From NCBI GenBank assembly GCA_963556255.1, contig OY744613.1, forward strand, positions 41,333,409 through 41,397,408: a stretch of DNA of 64,000 bases. The letters are read 5' to 3'. This document shows, piece after piece, positions 23,132 to 35,180 of this stretch (positions within the stretch are counted from its first letter, which is position 1; the number at the start of each line of letters is the position of its first letter). Below the pieces are notes generated by a model. That model was not told the origin of the DNA. It did no database searches and saw only the letters and a list, made by a program, of their open reading frames with translations. This DNA comes from Allolobophora icterica (taxonomy: Eukaryota > Annelida > Clitellata > Crassiclitellata > Lumbricidae). The translations under genes were made by a program, and so were the position numbers.

Positions 23132-24044
23132 TGTGGCGAACCTGGGCCGAATCAACTTACCAGGATGGCCCAGCCCAGGGTTCGGATCCTGACTCTAGTC
23201 CGTAGGGTAAGGCTTCCCTTAGTCAAGCAGAAGGCTAACCTCTGGTTTCAAACTTTATTGCCTGATCACACTCAATCGACTACCCGTCGATATAATCGAA
23301 CAAACATAATGAAATGAGTTCACAGTTAAATCAGTTTCGCAGTCCGACGAGGCAGAGTTCAAGAACGTACTCAACCGGAGGATACGACTCCGGCGACGCA
23401 GACGACGACTGTCAACGACAGCAACTGATAACTACCTGTCAGCGACGACCTAACAACGACGAAAGACTAGCAGAGTCCGTGGTACAAACGACGCAACCAC
23501 GACGAAGTGACTGAGCACTGGCGACGCTGACTCTGAACTCGACGCTGACGAACCGTCAAACCTTTCTCCGTGTCTGACTCCGAGTAACTGCCTCCAAGAA
23601 CTCTCTGTTGCGAACTGAACTGTTGAGCTGCGCACTTCTATATATAGTGTCCCTTGACGCAGCGCAGCGTCACAGAGCGCTGACGCAGAGCGCAGAGCGC
23701 AGACGCTGACGCAGAGCGCAGAGCGCTGACGCAGACGCAAACGACGCAGCGCAGAGCGCTGACGCAGACGCAAACGACGCAGCGCAGGGCGCTGACGCAG
23801 AGGTCACCCAGTGCAGTGTCGCAAGCGCTGACGCTGACGCAGAGTCATGGACGCAATGTCGCAGAGCGCTGACGCAGTGCGCATGCGCAGAGCGCAGACG
23901 CAGAGTCACTGGCGCAGAGGTCACCCGGTGCAATGTCGCAGAGCGCTGACGCAGAGCGCAGCGCAGAGCAGCGTCATGTCGCAATGTCACTAGGTTTAGA
24001 CGCAGTCCACACAAAAAAAAAATCAAAGGGCCCAAATCGGCACA
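23132..24044 (-). repeat. 5' LTR (913 bp)
   Basis: Copy of the LTR at 18461-19679 with a shorter GACGCW array. It begins TGTGCCGATTTGGG on the minus strand. Confidence 0.9.
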
Positions 24045-24239
24045 ATATTTCTGAATTTTTAATCATATCTGCTGTCTGTATTTTAAGACTGTAATTCCTG
24101 TTGCGTTTGGGTCAGCGGGAATTTTTTTAAATAAACGAATATTGATTGTTGATTGATAACAAGTTTTGCAAGAGTGGAATTTATGGTTGCAGGATAACCC
24201 ATGGCCCAGTGGCGACAAAAGTAACACGGATAAACTAGA

Positions 24240-24684
<445 letters not shown>

Positions 24685-24959
24685 TCAAATACAGTACAAA
24701 ATTAGTAATTGTGCTAGTACTGTTGTCTACACTACTGTGGAATATGCCAGGAGTATTGATATGAAACACACAATAGCAAGGACTGACTAGTAAATTCACC
24801 TAATTAAATTGACTGGTAAATTTACCATCATTAAATTTAGCAGCGAACCCCCAACATTTTATTTATCATACGTTGCTTTATTTCTGGTCACTGGCAACCG
24901 GCTTTTGTTCGGGTTGGTGTCTTCAAACAACTCCATGAACTTGCCGCATCGTGTGCTTA

Positions 24960-25136
24960 GCTTTCAAAAAGCTCTTTTATAACGCCGTGAAAACTGTCCT
25001 ATTCAATCGCTAGATGGTAGAAGAATCAATCCTGCAATTCCATTTACGGAGCGGCGATTTCATTCATCGCCATTTTGATGCACTTGACACCAGAAACGAT
25101 CATAAATACTCTAATAATCTGCTGGATTTCGTGAGT
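24960..25136 (+). promoter_or_regulatory. Candidate first exon and donor of the 26696 ZNF gene
   Basis: Contains CAATCGCTAGATGG, ATCGCCATTTTGATG and a donor ATTTC/GTGAGT (25131). These words resemble the sense strand of the minus-gene blocks, and the interval recurs at 30200-30377. Its shared position between divergent ZNF loci suggests a bidirectional promoter (inference). Confidence 0.4.
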
Positions 25137-25199
25137 TATTTTTTGTTATTATTCACAGGCGCTTAGTCATACTAAAATCGATAGGTGGGCGAGTTAAAT

Positions 25200-26560
25200 C
25201 AGTTTTTGGTCAAGATCCAGGCAGACGGCTAAGGTGGGTGGTGTTTAGAATTGAATCGGCGAGGGAGGTAGCTCAGTTAGGGGGAAGAGGGGGAATCAGG
25301 ATATGATTTGTGTAAGAGCAGTGTTTTCAGTTTTGAGTGAAAGACCTGTGGATAGATAGCAAGAGGTGAGGTTTTGGTCAGTTCGTAGGATGGATGTCGT
25401 AGTACTGGTAGGAGTTTGTTCCAGAGGGGCGGAACAGCTATGGATATGGAGCGATTTTGAATTTAGTGGACCCAAAACAGAATCTTGCAGAACACCACAG
25501 GTGAGAGGGCATGATTGGGATGTGGTTTCCGATGTTTTAATGGAGAAAGATCGAGAAGAGAGGTAGGACTGTATCCAGACTAGAGCAGTGTCAGTGAAAC
25601 CGAACTAGATCCACAGTCTTTAGAGTAAGATGCTGTGATCAATGGTATCGAAGGCTGCAGAAATATGAAGGAGGCAGAGACAAGAGAACTGTTGATGTGA
25701 GATGGCAGAAACAAGTTTTTTTAGAGGGAAGTGAGTAAGGTTTCAGTTGAGTGTCGCTTGGTAGAACCAGACTGGTGTGGGTTGAGGAGTGAGATAGAAG
25801 TCTGGTAGTCATTGTTGCGAGATAGGACTATGCGTTCAGTTAGTTTTGCGATGAATGAGAGGTTAGAGACAGAACTGTAGTTGGAAAGGATTTCTTTATC
25901 AAGTGATGGTTTCTTGAGATGTGGGATGACTAAAGAGTGTTTGAAAACGAGGGCGAATTTCCAGTAGATAAGGAGAGTTCAATTACTTTGAGGTAGGTAT
26001 AGGATCAAATTTGCACTGCTTGTTTGGAAGAGATTGTAATATATGCAATACTTCAGTCTCTGATGTTGTTTGGAAAACAGATAATGATGATCGAGGTGGA
26101 GATGGTGGAGAATCATGAGCAGAGTAGGGACTAGCTGCACGTGAATCGATGATGGTTTTGGAAGGGAGTGATTGAAGAGAGAGACGGATGATAGAAATTT
26201 TGTAAGAGAAGAAAGAGCAGAACGACTCATGTATATTGAAGAATATGGAAGAGAGTTGGGAATTGGGCTGGAGTAGTCCCGATGGCGGAGTTGGTTTATG
26301 GTTTCCCAGAGAAGGTGAGGATTAGTGCTTAGCTTGAAGTCATGAATCCTCTTTTTATTCATCCTAGCCAGTTTCTGGTGTAGATCTAAAAGTTTCAAGG
26401 TTTTGCATCGCCAGCTTTATGACTTCTTTAGTTGTCATCTGCTTTTAACTAGTTCTCCATTTGCATTTAAAATTCTAAACTCTTTCATTTCTTTTTTCAC
26501 CTCTCATTTGACTAATTCTAAATACTTTTTGCTCTAGCATTATGCATGCTGTACGTAGAG
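25200..26560 (-). mobile_element. CR1/L2-like LINE remnant
   Basis: Minus-strand frames read as the linker before RT (LLDLHQKLARMNKKRIHDFK, about 26340-26398), RT beginnings (SNLSFIAKLTERIVLS, about 25840-25890), motif A (ISAAFDTIDHSILL, about 25625-25670) and a 3' part (HRSFTQN, about 25340). Many frameshifts. The paralogous copy is at 30500-31850. Confidence 0.7.
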
Positions 26561-26695
26561 TGATAGTGTTCTTAACATGGGTAAGGTTTGATGTTTCAGC
26601 GGCTGAACTATTGGATTTCTAAGTCCATATGCAGAATGGTAAAGCTACAAGGTATACAATTATTTAAAGTCCTTTGAATATATCACAGATCTAAG

Positions 26696-27949
26696 ATGCA
26701 AGGAAAAATCGACAGTGAAAAAACACGATACAGATGTAAAATTTGCAGCAAAACATTTGCAAAAGTGGCTTACCTTCATCAACATATCAAATTCCATACT
26801 GCTGAAAAATCACACAATTGCAACTTTTGTGATAAAGCCTTTGTACAGAGATCCATTCTGGACATCCATATGAGAACCCACACCAGAGAAAGACCATACC
26901 AATGCAACCTTTGCAAGAAAGCATTTGCAAAGAAGTCTCTTCTGGATATCCATATAAGAATCCACACTGGAGAAAAACCATTTAAGTGCAAAGTATGTAG
27001 AAAAGCATTTACACAGAAGTCACACCTGGATTCCCATATTAGAAGCCACACTGGAGAAAAGCCATACAAGTGCAAGTTATGTAGCAAAGCATTTGCACAG
27101 AGGTCTACTCTGGATTCCCATTTAAGTGGCCATACCGGAGAAAAGCCATTCAAGTGCAACTTATGTAGGAAAGCATTTTCACAAAGGTCTTCTCTGGATA
27201 CCCATGTGAGAACCCACACTGGAGAAAAGCCATTCAAGTGCAACGTATGTGGCAAAGCATTTGCACAGAGGTCAAATTTGGATTCCCATATGAGAAGCCA
27301 CACTGGAGAAAAGCCATACAATTGCAACTTATGTAGCAAAGCATTTGCAGAGAGCTCTTCTCTGGATTCCCATATAAGAACCCACACTGGAGAAAAGTCA
27401 TTCAAATGCAATTTCTGTGAAAAATCGTTTACATGTAAGAGTAAACTGCAACGTCACGCAAGGACACACATAAGAGATAAACCTTACAAATGCAAACTTT
27501 GTGATGAAACATATGTTTGGAGGAATCAACTGAAAGTGCATGTAAAGAACAGCCATGGAGAAAAGCGATTACCACGTGAACGCATTGTGTCTAGCATGAA
27601 AGAGAGATGCCATGGAAGTACTCCAAAAGAGAGATTCAACAAGTCAACTGCACCAACAGCAGATGCTATTCAAAACAATTCACCTTGGCAGAATATGAAT
27701 CCAACTCCAGATGAGAAAGAAATATTTGAATATCAGTCGAGAGTTTATGTGAGTCGTTTCTACTTGAGACCTTATGGCTGCGGAATATGCGACGAAATGT
27801 TTGAAATTGAAAAAGAATTTATGGAACACTGTTGTCATCATTGTTATACTCCTCAAAATGGCGCATTTTGTGAACTATTTGAAGTACATATTTCAGGTTG
27901 TCCTTTTAGAAAGGAAACAAATTTTTACCAGAGTTTGATTTCTGCATAA
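26696..27949 (+). CDS. C2H2 zinc-finger protein, ten fingers plus C-terminal module
   Basis: Intact 417-codon frame. The ATG at 26696 follows a splice acceptor (TATCACAG, AG at 26687-26688) by 7 bases, giving one coding exon. Ten C2H2 fingers occupy residues about 10-285; fingers 4-8 are nearly identical (K/R-AF-QRSxLDSH), a sign of recent tandem amplification. A linker of about 65 residues (RIVSSMKERC, then QNMNPTPDEKEI) leads to the terminal module GCGICDEMFEIEKEFMEHCC with ELFEVHISG. Presumed nuclear DNA-binding protein; target unknown. Close paralogue of the gene at 32533 within a tandem duplication. Confidence 0.92.
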   Translation: MQGKIDSEKTRYRCKICSKTFAKVAYLHQHIKFHTAEKSHNCNFCDKAFVQRSILDIHMRTHTRERPYQCNLCKKAFAKKSLLDIHIRIHTGEKPFKCKVCRKAFTQKSHLDSHIRSHTGEKPYKCKLCSKAFAQRSTLDSHLSGHTGEKPFKCNLCRKAFSQRSSLDTHVRTHTGEKPFKCNVCGKAFAQRSNLDSHMRSHTGEKPYNCNLCSKAFAESSSLDSHIRTHTGEKSFKCNFCEKSFTCKSKLQRHARTHIRDKPYKCKLCDETYVWRNQLKVHVKNSHGEKRLPRERIVSSMKERCHGSTPKERFNKSTAPTADAIQNNSPWQNMNPTPDEKEIFEYQSRVYVSRFYLRPYGCGICDEMFEIEKEFMEHCCHHCYTPQNGAFCELFEVHISGCPFRKETNFYQSLISA

Positions 27950-27951
27950 CA

Positions 27952-28285
27952 TACAAAAGCTGCAAGTTGTTCAGAGCTCGCCTTCTAAGGTTGTTGCAGT
28001 TTCTTCTTTATCATTGTCTTCATGGCTTCTAAGTCACATGCTCTCATATTTGGAATCGTCTTACCACAACAGACTCTAGCTTTGCCAGCTGTCTTGTATC
28101 AATAATTTAACTGTTAAGACTACACTTTTTACTCTGTACTTGGCTCTGTCTTGACTCCAAGTAAACATACACCAAGAGTCAAATTGAGATTTTGTTACTT
28201 TTTATGCATAATAAGTGCCTATCTGTTCTGTGCAGTCTTCAAAATAATTTGTTTTCAAGAACTGCACTCGTGCTGAACACTAGTC
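27952..28285 (+). other. 3' flank of the 26696 gene
   Basis: No gene. Collinear with the 3' flank of the sister gene (33885-34240; shared TTACTTTTT and TTTACTCTGTACTTGGC words), so probably 3' UTR. Confidence 0.5.
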
Positions 28286-28299
28286 TCAAGTGTATCTGG

Positions 28300-28495
28300 G
28301 TTTAGCCGCAATGTACATGAACTGTACGTCTTGTGTAAATGATTTATTACAAAGTTTATATTTGTGTGGCTTTTCTTCAGTGTGGGTTCTTACGTGGATC
28401 TGAAGATAGAACTTCTGTGCATATATTTTAAAAAAAATTGACATTCCCATCACTTTACCTGCATGGTTATGGATGCTTGCATTCATCTTCAGATC
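28300..28495 (-). pseudogene. Zinc-finger relic, second duplication unit
   Basis: Collinear with the 5' half of the relic at 24480-24684 (KPHKY-type linker word and GAAGATGAATGCAAGC at about 28480). The 3' half is deleted. No frame. Confidence 0.6.
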
Positions 28496-28635
28496 TTCAA
28501 CAGTCAAATACATTATAAAATTAGTAATTGTACTAGTTGTCTACACTACTGTGGAATTTGCCAGGAGTTTTGATATTAAAGACACATTAGCAAGGACTGA
28601 CTAGTTGAGTCACCATCATTAAATTGACTGGTAAA

Positions 28636-30080
28636 TTCATCATCATCATCATCAGTTCCTGACGCCAGCCATTTGGCGGCGATGGGTACGAACCAAAGAT
28701 CTCCATTGTCCTCGGTCGTTTGTCAAGTCTATTTCCCCCCTTAGTGTTAGTCCAAGTGATGTTATGTCCTCTGTTATATTATCTATCCAGCGTAGTCTTG
28801 GTCTGCCTTTTTCTCTTTTCCCTTCGAATCTTGCATGTAGCGCACTGTGTGGGATTCGGTCAACTGGCATTCTCTCTACATGTCCAAACCATCGGAGTCT
28901 TCGTTGAACGACTTTGTCTAGCAGAGTTGTTTGGATGCCTAAGGATTGTCTTGTGTTTTCGTTTCTTATTTTCTGCTGTCTTGAAACCCCTGCGATCTTC
29001 CTCAGCCAGCTCATTTCTGCTGTAAGAATTCTTCTCTCATCTTGTTTTCGCATTGTCCAACATTCCGATCCATATAGGAAAATGGGTTGTATCATTGTCT
29101 CGTATATATTTGTCTTGGTTTTCTTTGTTAATTCTTTGCTCCTCCATATTCTGTTCATTATTCCAAATGCTTGTGAAGCACGTCCAATTCTTTGTTTATC
29201 TTTTTCGTTGCTGCCATCAGCGTTGATTTGTCCTCCTAGATAGACGAATAATTGTTCTACTTGCTCAATAGCCTCTCCTTGGATTGTGATAGTTATTTGT
29301 GTCTCTTTGGTCTTTTCAATCACCATTGTTTTAGTTTTCTCTGCGTTTATCATTAGGCCAAATCTTCTACTGGTTTCGTCAACCTGTGTCGTAATATCCT
29401 GTAGTTCTGGCTCGCTTCTAGTCAGGAGGCCAATGTCGTCAGCGAATCGAAGATTATTCACCAGCTCTCCATTTAGTTTTATTCCTGCCTCGGTGTTGTT
29501 AAGGCTGAGTGACATTACTGCTTCTAACACTAGGTTGAATAAGTATGGGGATAAGCTGCATCCTTGTCTTACTCCAGTTTTCGTGTGAAAGTATTCTGTG
29601 ATCTTTTTATCTACTTTTATGGCACTTGATGATTTTCGATATATCTCTTGTACAAGTTTGATCAGTTGCTCTGGTATTCCTGCGTTTTGCATCGCTCTCC
29701 ACATTCCATCATGCCATATACTGTCGAATGCTTGTTTGAAGTCTATGAAGTTGATGAAGACTTTCTGGTTGTGTTCTATGCTTTTTTCAAGTATCTGCCT
29801 CATTGTGAATAGTTGATCAATTGTGCTTCTTCCTGGTCTGAACCCGGCTTGTTCTTCTCCAAGTGCTCTTTCAACATACTGTTTCATTCTGTTTTGAATC
29901 ATTTTGGTGAAGACTTTTCCTGGAATGCTCTGTAAGCTGATGCCCCTGTAATTTTTGCATTCTTGTGGATCTCCTTTTCTTTTGTATATAGGGACAATTG
30001 TCGATTTTGCCCAGTCTTCTGGTATTTTTCCCTCTTGTTGAATCTTTGTAACCAGGGTATGCATAAATTTAACAGTGATC
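28636..30080 (-). mobile_element. RTE-clade LINE, 5' truncated, with GAT repeat tail
   Basis: About 1.45 kb insertion in the second ZNF duplication unit; the paralogous site in the first unit (about 24815-24850) is uninterrupted. The 3' end is followed by a (GAT)n tail (28636-28652 on plus reads CATCATCATC), typical of RTE elements, which end in short repeats rather than poly-A. Two older relatives lie at 2830-4181 and 10085-10530. Confidence 0.82.
28652..30080 (-). CDS. RTE-type reverse transcriptase, partial
   Basis: Open frame of about 475 codons covering the RT and the C-terminus. RT signatures: PIYKRKGDPQECKNYRGISL, EEQAGFRPGRSTIDQ, FIDFKQAFDSI (motif A, catalytic D), TGVRQGCSLSPYLFN, FADDIGLL (catalytic DD). 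The C-terminal region has LRWFGHVERMPVDRIP and RPRLRWIDN, typical of RTE-like proteins. The apurinic endonuclease domain is lost with the 5' end. The frame has no stop, so this is a young insertion, but it cannot transpose by itself. Confidence 0.85.
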
Positions 30081-30199
30081 TCCAACATTTTATTTATCAT
30101 ACGTGCTTTATTTCGGGTCACTGGCAACCGGATTTAGTTCGGTTTGATGTTTTCAACCAGCTTCACGTAGCCTACTTGTCGCATCTCTCCTGGATTTAG

Positions 30200-30377
30200 T
30201 GCGGTGTGCTTAGCTTTCAAAAAGCTCTTCTACTGTCCTATTCAATCGCCAGATGGGAGAAGAATCGATCATGCAATTCTGCTTAAAGAGCGGCGATTTC
30301 ATTCATCGCCATTTCGATGCACTTGACAACAGAAACGATCGTAAATACTCTTTAATAATCTGCTGGACTTCGTGAGT
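30200..30377 (+). promoter_or_regulatory. Candidate first exon and donor of the 32533 ZNF gene
   Basis: Second copy of 24960-25136 with TTCAATCGCCAGATGG, ATCGCCATTTCGATG and the donor GACTTC/GTGAGT (30372). Role inferred. Confidence 0.4.
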
Positions 30378-30574
30378 TATATTCCTCTCTTCCACAGATT
30401 ATTAATCTAACACCACTGACGCTCTTTTAGCGCTTATACATTTAGGTATTCTGATTACTATTGTTATGCCTGTTTAATTATGTAAGTTAGGCTTCAAGGT
30501 TGGAAATAGTAATCGTAGTCTCGAAACCGAACCAGTTTTTGGAGTAAGATCAGTGGTATTGAAGACAACAGAAA

Positions 30575-30656
30575 TAATATAATTATATAATTATATTCTT
30601 TATTATTTCAAACCGACAGACGCAGTAAGATTACATTGAAACATGAAAGTACAAAT
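30575..30656 (-). repeat. SINE 3' fragment
   Basis: Matches the ATATTCTTTATTATTT..GACAGACGCAGTAAG part of the SINE at 5032-5244. Confidence 0.6.
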
Positions 30657-31214
30657 ATCAAGAAGGCAAAGTCATGAGACTTGGTGATGAGAGATGGCAG
30701 AAACTTTCAAACAAGTTTATGGTAGATGGAAGCTTGAGCACAGGGTTTCAGTTGAGTGCCGTTTGGTAAAACCAGAATGGTTTGGGTTGAGGAGTGATTT
30801 GGAATTCAGATAATCATTGGTGCGAGATAGGACTATGCGTTCAGTTATTTTTGAGATGAATGAGAGGCTAGAGACAGGTCGGTAGTTGGGAAGAATTTCT
30901 TTATTAAAGTGTTTAAAAAGGAGGGGGAAATTTCCAGTAGACAAGGAGAGGTTGATGATTTTGGTAATGATGGGAATAATGATAAATGCACAGGGGGTCT
31001 TTAAGTAAGGTGGTAGGTATAGATTGGATCGAGTTCGCATTGCTTGTTTGGAAGAGATTGTAATATATGCGATACTTCAGTCTCTGATGTTTCAGTCTCT
31101 GATGTTGGTTGGAAGTCAGATAATGATGATCGAGGTGGAGAGGGTGGGGAATCATGAGCAGAGGAGGGACTATATGCACGTGAATCGATGATGGCTTTGG
31201 AAAGGAGTGATTGT

Positions 31215-31215
<1 letters not shown>

Positions 31216-31257
<42 letters not shown>

Positions 31258-31264
31258 AGAGAGT

Positions 31265-31296
<32 letters not shown>

Positions 31297-31377
31297 GAGA
31301 GAGAGAGGGAGGGAGGGAGGGAGGGAGGAGGGAGGGAGGGAGGGAGGGAGGGAGGGAGGGAGGGAGGAGGGAGGGAG

Positions 31378-31408
<31 letters not shown>

Positions 31409-31409
31409 G

Positions 31410-31468
<59 letters not shown>

Positions 31469-31513
31469 GAGAGAGCGAGATCGAGGAGGAGAGAGAGAGA
31501 GAGAGAGAGAGGA
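31216..31513. repeat. GA and GGGA microsatellite
   Basis: About 300 bp of GA and GGGA repeats inside the LINE remnant; absent from the paralogous unit near 26160. Confidence 0.95.
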
Positions 31514-31850
31514 GGGTGGAAATTTGCTGGAGAAGAAAGAGTAGAGCGACTCAGCTATTGAAAAAGATGGAAGACAGTTTGGAAGTGGGCTGGAGATAGA
31601 GGAGTTGGTTTGTGGTTATCCAGAGAGGGCGAAGATTAGTACTTAGGTTGAAGACATGAATCCCATTTTAATAATCATAGCCAGTTTCTGGTCTAGATCT
31701 AAAAGTTTCAAGGTTTGTGTTGCTTGCTGTAATGACTTCTTTCGTAGTCTTCTGGTTTTAACTAGTTCTCCATTTATGTTTAAAGTTCTAAACTCTTTCA
31801 TTTCTTGTTTACCTCTCCTTTGACTAATTGTGAATATGTCTTGCTTGAGC

Positions 31851-32060
<210 letters not shown>

Positions 32061-32370
32061 TTAATTAATTCATACTGACAAACGCAGTAGAGTGACTACA
32101 TTGAAACATAGCAGTACAATTATCATTTTCTTAACTAAACACACGTTTTGGCAGCTAGGCAAGGCGCCCCCGCCCGAGGAGAAACCTATAGAAACCTTGG
32201 AGCAAATGCTCCATCCAAGAAATAGGGGGGGAGATCTGTCAGTGCATGTGCCATAATTTTAGGGGGAAGGAAGGGGAAGAAAAAGGGGTTATAGACGCCC
32301 CTGGCTGTGGGTATCTAACTGCGTTCTGCTGCTCTCCTGGCCATGAGTGTTGCCATTACTCTATCCCTCT
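32061..32370 (-). repeat. tRNA-derived SINE interrupted by a small TIR element
   Basis: SINE body (AAACACACG..GGCAGCTAGGCAAGGCGCC on plus) and the head region at about 32322-32370 (ACTCTATCCCTCTCCC) flank about 130 bp (about 32178-32305) related to the MITE at 46930-47101 (GGAGCAAATGCTCCATCCAA, ending TAGACGCCCCTG). Confidence 0.6.
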
Positions 32371-32532
32371 CCCATGCGTAAGTTGTTTTATGCAGGGTTG
32401 ATAGACTGGTAGTGTTCTTAAGTTTTGATGTTTGAGCGACTGAACTATGGGATTTGTAACTCCATATGCAAAATGGTAAAACTACAAGGTATACAATTAT
32501 TTAATATGCTTTGAATATATCACAGATCTAAG

Positions 32533-33884
32533 ATGCAAGGAAAATTGGACAATGAAGAAACACGATATTCATGTGAAATTTGCAGTACTGCAGAAAAATC
32601 ACAAAACTGTAACTTTTGCGATAAAGCCTTTGTACCGAGATCTACTCTGGACATCAATATGAGAACTTACAATCGAGAAAGACCATACCAATGCAACCTA
32701 TGCAATAAAGCATTTCCAAAAAAGTCTTGTCTGGATGCCCACATAAGAACCCACACTGGAGAAAAGCCATTCAGGTGCAACTTATGTGGCAAAGCTTTTG
32801 CACAGAGGTCACATTTGGATTCCCATATAAGAAGCCACACTGGAGAAAAGCCATACACGTGCAACTTATGTAGGAAAGCATTTTCACAAAGGTCTTCTCT
32901 GGATACCCATGTAAGAATCCATACTGGAGAAAAGCCATTCAAGTGCAACTTATGTAGCAAAGCATTTCCACAGAGGTCACATTTGGATTCCCATTTAACA
33001 AGCCATACTGGAGAAAAGCCATTCAAGTGCAAGTTATGTAGCAAAGCATTTGCACATAGGTCTTCTCTGGATTCCCATATAAGAAGCAACATTGCAGTAA
33101 AGCCATACAAGTGCAACTTCTGTGAAAAATTGTTTACATGTAAGAGTAAACTGCAACGTCACGCAAGGACACACATAAGAGATAAACCTTACAAATGCAA
33201 ACTTTGTGATGAAGCATATGTTTGGAGAAATCAACTGAAAGTGCATATAAAGAACCACCATGGACAAAAACGATTACAATGCGAACGCATTGTGTCTAGC
33301 ATGAAAGAGAGATGCCAGCGATTACAATGTGAGCGCATTGTGTCCAGCATGAAAGACAGATGCCATGAAAGTACTTCAAATAAGAGATTCAGCAAGTCAA
33401 CTCTATCAACAGCAAAAGTTATTCAAAATAATTCACCTTGGCAGAATGTGAATCCAACTCCAGATGAGAAAGGAATTGTTGAATATCAGTCGAGAGTTTA
33501 TGCACATTATGTGAGTCGTTTCTANNNNNNNNNNNNNNNNNNNNNNNNNNNNNNNNNNNNNNNNNNNNNNNNNNNNNNNNNNNNNNNNNNNNNNNNNNNN
33601 NNNNNNNNNNNNNNNNNNNNNNNNNNNNNNNNNNNNNNNNNNNNNNNNNNNNNNNNNNNNNNNNNNNNNNNNNNNNNNNNNNNNNNNNNNNNNNNNNNNN
33701 NNNNNNNNNNNNNNNNNNNNNNNNAACTCTGAGTCGTCTCTTTTTGAGACCTTATGGCTGCGGAATATGCGACGAAATGTTTGAAATTGAAAAGGAATTT
33801 ATGGAACACTGTTGTCATCATTGTAATACTCCTAAAAAGGACACATTTATGGATCTATTTGAAGGACATATTTCGTTCTTTTAG
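32533..33884 (+). CDS. C2H2 zinc-finger protein, paralogue of 26696 gene, with assembly gap
   Basis: The ATG at 32533 follows the same TATCACAG acceptor as its sister. Compared with the sister, most of finger 1 is deleted (CEICSTAEKSQNC), finger 2 lost a zinc histidine (MRTY) and the seventh finger ends RSN instead of RSH, leaving about six good fingers. The linker carries a tandem duplication of RLQCERIVSSMKERC (33273-33364). The 200-N gap (33525-33724) lies before the terminal module GCGICDEMFEIEKEFMEHCC..MDLFEGHI, which ends at TAG 33882-33884. Frame across the gap cannot be judged. The gene may be functional or early in decay. Confidence 0.8.
33525..33724. other. Assembly gap (200 N)
   Basis: Run of N inside the ZNF coding region; the true length is unknown. 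Confidence 1.
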
Positions 33885-35180
33885 AAAAGGAACAAATTTT
33901 CACCAGAGTTTAATTTCTGCACAATATACACAAGCTGCAAGTTATTCAAAGATCACTTTCTAAGGTTGTTGCAGTTTCTCGTCTATTGGAAACCTTTGAT
34001 TGTCTTCATTACTTCAAAGTCACATGCTATCACCTGCAGGCTGCAGCTGTGCCTCTTGTATTTGGAATTGTCTTTCCAAAGCAGACTTGACTTGCCAGTT
34101 TCCTAGTATCAATAATTAAACTGTTAAGACTCACCTTTTTACTCTGTACTTGGCATCGTCTTGACCAAAAGTAAGCACACATCAAGAGTCAAATTGAGAT
34201 TTTGTGACTTTTTACATATAGTAGTGGCTTTACGTAATAAATGAAACTTAAAAAATAATATTGTATGCACACTGTTTTATTATCTGAATATTCTTTTGCT
34301 GTACTTCTGGAAACAACGATTAGTCAGAAGTAGTTTTTTTTAAATAGACTGCTTAATGATATGTGTTGACATTAATTTGCTTCACATGTTTCCGACCAAT
34401 CTGTTCTGCACATTACTGTGGGAAGCAATTTGTTTTCCAGAACTGCAATCATCCAGAGCTTTAGCTTCAAGTTTACATGAACTCTACTTCGTGTTTATCT
34501 GATATCACTGGAAGTTTGTGTAATGCTATGGTTTGTCAATGTCAATAGAAGTAAAGCACATCAGAAAGAATTCATATACGTTACTTTTCAGTTTCTGTGT
34601 ATCTCCTTAATTTTCGCTTTTGGCAGCCATCTTGAAATTTCAAATCAATAAACACAGCCAATTCATATGTTTGTATACATCTCGTTATTCTGATTACTTG
34701 CGTTTTGCATGTTTAATTATGCAACTTAGGCTTTATGGTTGAAGTCTTGCAGAGGATTTATTTTACTCCTAGCCACTTTTGGACTATATTTGAAAGGTTC
34801 AAGGTTTTGCTGAAATAATGTTTATTCGGGCAACACTTTTACGAGGACGTTAGCAGAATTTGGATATTATTAGTGTTCCAGGTTAACTTGCAGAGGTTTT
34901 AAACTAGACCACATCTTATGAGTCAGTTCAAACTCTTGTTATATTATTATATGTTTTATTATATTATATTAGTCAAATTAAATGAAAATTATATAGAAAC
35001 AAAGGAGGCCATAAGTAATGAAAATTGAGAACCAGTTAAGGGCCATCCAATAAGTATGTGTGCATAGAGGGGAGGGATTAACCCAAATAAATAGGCTTAC
35101 GAATGGGGGTCTACTGGTAATGTACGTACGCATAGGAAACGACGAGATGAGGCCGGTGAAACCTAGAATTTGTCTATGTA
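33885..35180. other. 3' flank and intergenic
   Basis: A candidate polyadenylation signal AATAAA lies at 34236-34241 (plus) for the 32533 gene. The rest is AT-rich with no gene recognised. Confidence 0.45.

Larger units (their letters stand above)
18461..24044 (-). mobile_element. Ty3/gypsy-type LTR retrotransposon, deletion derivative
   Basis: Complete element on the minus strand: 5' LTR 23132-24044, a PBS-like region just inside it (TGGTACCAGAAGTGGGG, minus strand), one gag-pol frame, a polypurine tract and 3' LTR 18461-19679. It is flanked by ATAT on both sides. Both LTRs start TG and end CA and look identical where I compared them. It inserted beside the LINE fragment at 17910-18400. The RT palm and integrase core are missing, so it needs help in trans to move. 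Confidence 0.9.
30500..31850 (-). mobile_element. CR1/L2-like LINE remnant (paralogue of 25200-26560)
   Basis: Minus frames read TERIVLSRTNDYLNSKSLLN (about 30790-30850), a motif-A relic (SVVFNTTD, about 30545-30570) and NGELVKTRRLRKKSLQQA (about 31720-31775). Interrupted by a SINE piece (30575-30656) and a large GA array. Confidence 0.65.

Noticed and set aside
28914..30199. Plus-strand frames opposite the RTE RT
   Set aside because: Shadow frames of the minus-strand RT coding region.
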